Below are positions 30,186 to 32,274 of a stretch of DNA of 32,274 bases, one piece after another (the stretch's first letter is position 1; the number at the start of each line of letters is the position of its first letter). A program made the position numbers and the translations under genes. The stretch covers positions 1 to 32,274 of the forward strand of contig JAKAYT010000015.1 in NCBI GenBank assembly GCA_021826685.1, written 5' to 3'. This DNA is from Thermoplasmata archaeon. Lineage in GTDB: Archaea; Thermoplasmatota; Thermoplasmata; Lutacidiplasmatales; UBA184. A model generated the notes under the pieces. That model had not been told where the DNA came from, searched no databases, and saw only the letters and a list, made by a program, of their open reading frames with translations.

Positions 30186-31247
30186 TCAGGCTCGGCGCTC
30201 GACCAATCGCCCAGCGATCTCGCGAAGCAAGGGCTTCGCGTTTGCACGTATCGTTCGGCTCGCTTTTAGTCGCCTCAAGGCTCGCCGCGAAAGACGCGCG
30301 ATCGACCTCTCGGAGTGCTCGAGGCTTCCCGTCGTTCGGATGATGGCACGAACCGCTTCCACCTCACGTTCCGAGGCCGAGGGGTTGCCGAGCACCGACG
30401 TAATCCGTCGCCGGTCTCCCCGGCTCGCACGAGCCCACGCGTCAACGACCAGCAGGGTCCGTTTGCCCTCGGTCAGGTCGTTCGAGCTCTTCCCGGTGTC
30501 CCCGGCGTCGAAGCCCGCTCCCAGGACATCGTCGCGGAGCTGGAACGCGATGCCAATATCCCGGCCGATTCGATCCAGGTCCCGTAGCTGGCCGGGCGGG
30601 GAGCCGGCCAGCAGCGCCCCGATCTTCAGAGGAGAGACCACCGTGTAAACGGCGCTCTTCAGTTCGTGAACGCGAAAGACATCGCTCTCGCTCACGCGAG
30701 AGGGGGGAAGGGTCCCGTTCCGGATGTCGAGCAGCTGTCCGTACGCTGTCTGCCGGGTCATCTCCGCGTACTCCTGCAGGGCCGCGAGACGCGCGGGAAG
30801 CGGAACGGGGGTCCGCAGGAAGGTGTCGACGACGTAGGGCTCTTCCACGTCGCCCAACGTGATGGCGATTCCTTCCCCGACGTTCGATGGGTCGCCGGCG
30901 CCGCCCCCCCGCACGTGCAGTGCGGCGGCCTCGCGATGAACCGCGGGCCCACCTCTTCGTTCTTCGGAGTGATCGATGATGTCGTCGTGGATCAGCATCC
31001 ACGTCTGGAAGTGCTCGAGCCCTGCGGCGACCTCGATCGCGGGAGAGGGGTCCCGTCCGTTCGCTGCATGGAACCCGGCCAACACCAGGAGCGCGCGAAA
31101 CCGCTTTCCGCCGCGGAGAGAGAGGTCCTCGCCCAAACGGAGATACTCTCGGACCGCCGCCGGAGCCCGGGGGTAGGCTGCGCGATAATGGGCTCGAACG
31201 GCGGCTTCGATCCGAGGCCGGAACGCAGAGAGTTCGGCAAAATCCAC
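30186..31247 (-). CDS. polyprenyl (geranylgeranyl-type) diphosphate synthase
   Basis: A trans-prenyltransferase that joins IPP units for archaeal lipid side chains. The first aspartate-rich motif LIHDDIIDHSEERRG starts near residue 86 and the second, QLRDDVLG, near 236. GGKRFRALLV (47-56) binds IPP, and GKSSNDLTEGKRT is conserved. With Met-type start GTG at 31247 the protein has 353 residues, the family size. The frame extends further to 31328, but that stretch contains the TATA box (31278-31285), so it is not coding. Product chain length cannot be fixed by eye; GGPP or FGPP is likeliest. The gene ends ten bases from the convergent prefoldin stop and is divergent from the TPR gene. Confidence 0.92.
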   Translation of the reverse strand: MDFAELSAFRPRIEAAVRAHYRAAYPRAPAAVREYLRLGEDLSLRGGKRFRALLVLAGFHAANGRDPSPAIEVAAGLEHFQTWMLIHDDIIDHSEERRGGPAVHREAAALHVRGGGAGDPSNVGEGIAITLGDVEEPYVVDTFLRTPVPLPARLAALQEYAEMTRQTAYGQLLDIRNGTLPPSRVSESDVFRVHELKSAVYTVVSPLKIGALLAGSPPGQLRDLDRIGRDIGIAFQLRDDVLGAGFDAGDTGKSSNDLTEGKRTLLVVDAWARASRGDRRRITSVLGNPSASEREVEAVRAIIRTTGSLEHSERSIARLSRRALRRLKASRTIRANAKPLLREIAGRLVERRA

Positions 31248-31277
31248 GGGGGCCCCCTCCCTTGCGGATGGCCCGGG

Positions 31278-31285
31278 ATATTTAA
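31278..31285. promoter_or_regulatory. shared TATA box of prenyl synthase and TPR genes
   Basis: ATATTTAA lies about 34 bases from the prenyl synthase GTG on one side and about 32 bases from the TPR-protein ATG on the other. It is the only A/T-rich element between the two genes. Confidence 0.5.
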
Positions 31286-31312
31286 GCGGGCGACAGAGCC
31301 TCCGCACAGTCA

Positions 31313-32274
31313 ATGGATTCGCGCGCATTCGTCGAACTCGTCCGAGATGTCCTGAGGTCGATGGGTCAAGGCCTCGAGGCCGCGCGGCCCGTCCCCGAAG
31401 GCTTCGTCCTCGAAACGCCCGACGGCTACCTCTACGTGTTCGTCTCCGATCCGAGCCGGGCGTCGCTCGACTCGGTCCGGCGCTGGTGCGATGCCGCGGA
31501 TGTCCCGACGGAGCGGCTGGTGGTCTTTTCGATCCGGAGCCTCCCGCCGTACTGGGGGCCAGAGGTCGTTCGTCGGGGGGGCACGGTCGTCGCGGGAGAC
31601 GATTTCGCGCGTCTGGTTGACGCTCTCGGGATCGAGACGCCGCTCATCCCCGTCGACTCCGCAAGGCAACGGGGAACGACATCCGTGCTTCCGAGCGTCC
31701 AGGATCTCGAAGCCTCCATGCGGCGCGGGAACACCTGGTACGAGGCGGGCGTCATGACCCTGGCGGCACGATTTTACCTCGAAGCCGCCCGTCTCAAACC
31801 CGAGTACCTTCCGGCCTGGTTGGGTCGAGCGCGCGCCTTGAGCTCCCTCGGCGATTGGCCGGCCGCAAAGGAGGCTTGGGAGCACGTTATCGAGCTGTCG
31901 CCCGGCTTGGTCGAGGGCCGCGTCGGTCTCGCGGGAGCCTTGGGAGGGCTCGGAGAGCACGAGCGGGAGCTCGAGGCCCTCCACGCGGTGGTGCGGGACC
32001 ACCCCGAGGAGATGACCGCGCGGATCGGGCTCATGTCGGCGCTGATTGAACACGGGGACTGGCGGGGTGCTCGCTTCCAGCTGGATCGCGTTCTGGATCG
32101 AGTGCCGAACGATCCTCGCCTGCGGTTCCTCCACGGGATCGTGCTCGAGCACGTCGGGCTCGCCGAGGCCGGGCGCGACGAGGAGGAGTCCGCACGACGG
32201 CTGGGTCTGTCCGAGACCGAGGCAGACCGCCTGCGATCCATGACGCGGCCCGGACGGGTTTCTCCGACGCCGGC
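31313..32274 (+). CDS. TPR-repeat protein, 3' end beyond window
   Basis: An open frame from ATG 31313 to the last base (320 codons, no stop), so the gene is cut by the window edge. Residues 1-115 form an alpha/beta domain of unknown type with strands GYLYVFV and RLVVFSI and a late RRGGTVVAGDDFARLVDALG; it vaguely recalls restriction-endonuclease-like folds, but no clear catalytic triad is visible. From about residue 140 there are tandem tetratricopeptide-like helices: ARFYLEAARLKPEYLPAWLGRARAL, then the AAKEAWEHVIELSP repeat and a further one near GARFQLDRVLDRVPNDPRLRF. TPRs bind other proteins. The function is unknown. It is divergent from the prenyl synthase, with a shared TATA box. Confidence 0.72.
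   Translation, partial: MDSRAFVELVRDVLRSMGQGLEAARPVPEGFVLETPDGYLYVFVSDPSRASLDSVRRWCDAADVPTERLVVFSIRSLPPYWGPEVVRRGGTVVAGDDFARLVDALGIETPLIPVDSARQRGTTSVLPSVQDLEASMRRGNTWYEAGVMTLAARFYLEAARLKPEYLPAWLGRARALSSLGDWPAAKEAWEHVIELSPGLVEGRVGLAGALGGLGEHERELEALHAVVRDHPEEMTARIGLMSALIEHGDWRGARFQLDRVLDRVPNDPRLRFLHGIVLEHVGLAEAGRDEEESARRLGLSETEADRLRSMTRPGRVSPTP

Noticed and set aside
31248-31328. Upstream extension of the prenyl synthase frame to 31328
   Set aside because: It would place the TATA box at 31278-31285 inside the coding region. GTG 31247 gives a normal-length protein beginning just before the first helix.
1-32274. CRISPR arrays, insertion sequences, integrases, rRNA genes or a replication origin
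   Set aside because: I saw no regularly spaced direct repeats, transposase or integrase motifs, rRNA signatures, or A/T-rich origin-like repeat clusters. The single tRNA has no visible partial duplicate marking an attachment site.

Overview
The window is a gene-dense, GC-rich (by eye roughly two-thirds G+C) piece of an archaeal chromosome. Archaeal markers are the large clamp-loader subunit (RFC-L), the ribosome-recycling ATPase ABCE1, prefoldin beta, a Pcc1/KEOPS-like protein, GTP cyclohydrolase MptA and a short-chain prenyl synthase with an archaeal-type start. Many genes have an A/T-rich TATA-like box about 25-35 bases before an ATG or GTG start with no Shine-Dalgarno, which is typical of leaderless archaeal transcripts. 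The gene mix suggests a euryarchaeal-grade lineage, and an uncultured high-GC Thermoplasmatota is my best guess. That placement is inference and no rRNA is present to test it. I see no mobile elements, CRISPR arrays or rRNA.

Layout. 1-4.3 kb: PIN-domain protein and acyl-CoA ligase (minus), a NUDIX hydrolase (plus) and urocanate hydratase (minus). 4.4-7.8 kb: tRNA-Thr(UGU), a CinA-like domain protein, a ZIP-type metal transporter, a BCP-type peroxiredoxin and a degenerate aldo/keto reductase. 7.9-13.4 kb: RFC-L overlapping an ATP-PPase of the Dph6-like family, OsmC, a methyltransferase, MarC, a DUF1684 protein and a SufT/MIP18-like protein. 13.5-20 kb: a tight plus-strand run of mptA, two FtsX-type ABC permeases, their ATPase and ABCE1, followed by a membrane PH-domain protein. 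20-26.4 kb: an iron-sulfur assembly locus with a SufR-like regulator divergent from sufC-sufS, then sufB, an oppositely oriented sufD, and sufU. 26.4-28.1 kb: a two-cluster ferredoxin overlapping a B12-type radical SAM protein. 28.1-32.3 kb: purB overlapping pcc1, prefoldin beta, a polyprenyl diphosphate synthase, and a TPR protein that runs off the end. No gene-free stretch exceeds 300 bases.

How the parts fit. The clearest functional block is Fe-S cluster biogenesis: SufS supplies sulfur, SufU and the SufBCD complex build clusters, a SufT-like carrier lies 7 kb upstream, and several Fe-S clients (ABCE1, ferredoxin, radical SAM protein) are close by. The SufR-like gene shares its promoter region with sufC. 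A GTGA-N5-TCAC palindrome there resembles a half-site just before sufD, so the split operons may form one regulon.

The most unusual single observation is an insertion of about 86 residues in RFC-L, between Walker B and sensor 1, with a motif resembling part of family-42 glycoside hydrolases. Other oddities are the loss of the first ABCE1 signature serine, an aldo/keto reductase without its catalytic tetrad, and single A/T boxes that seem to serve two divergent genes.
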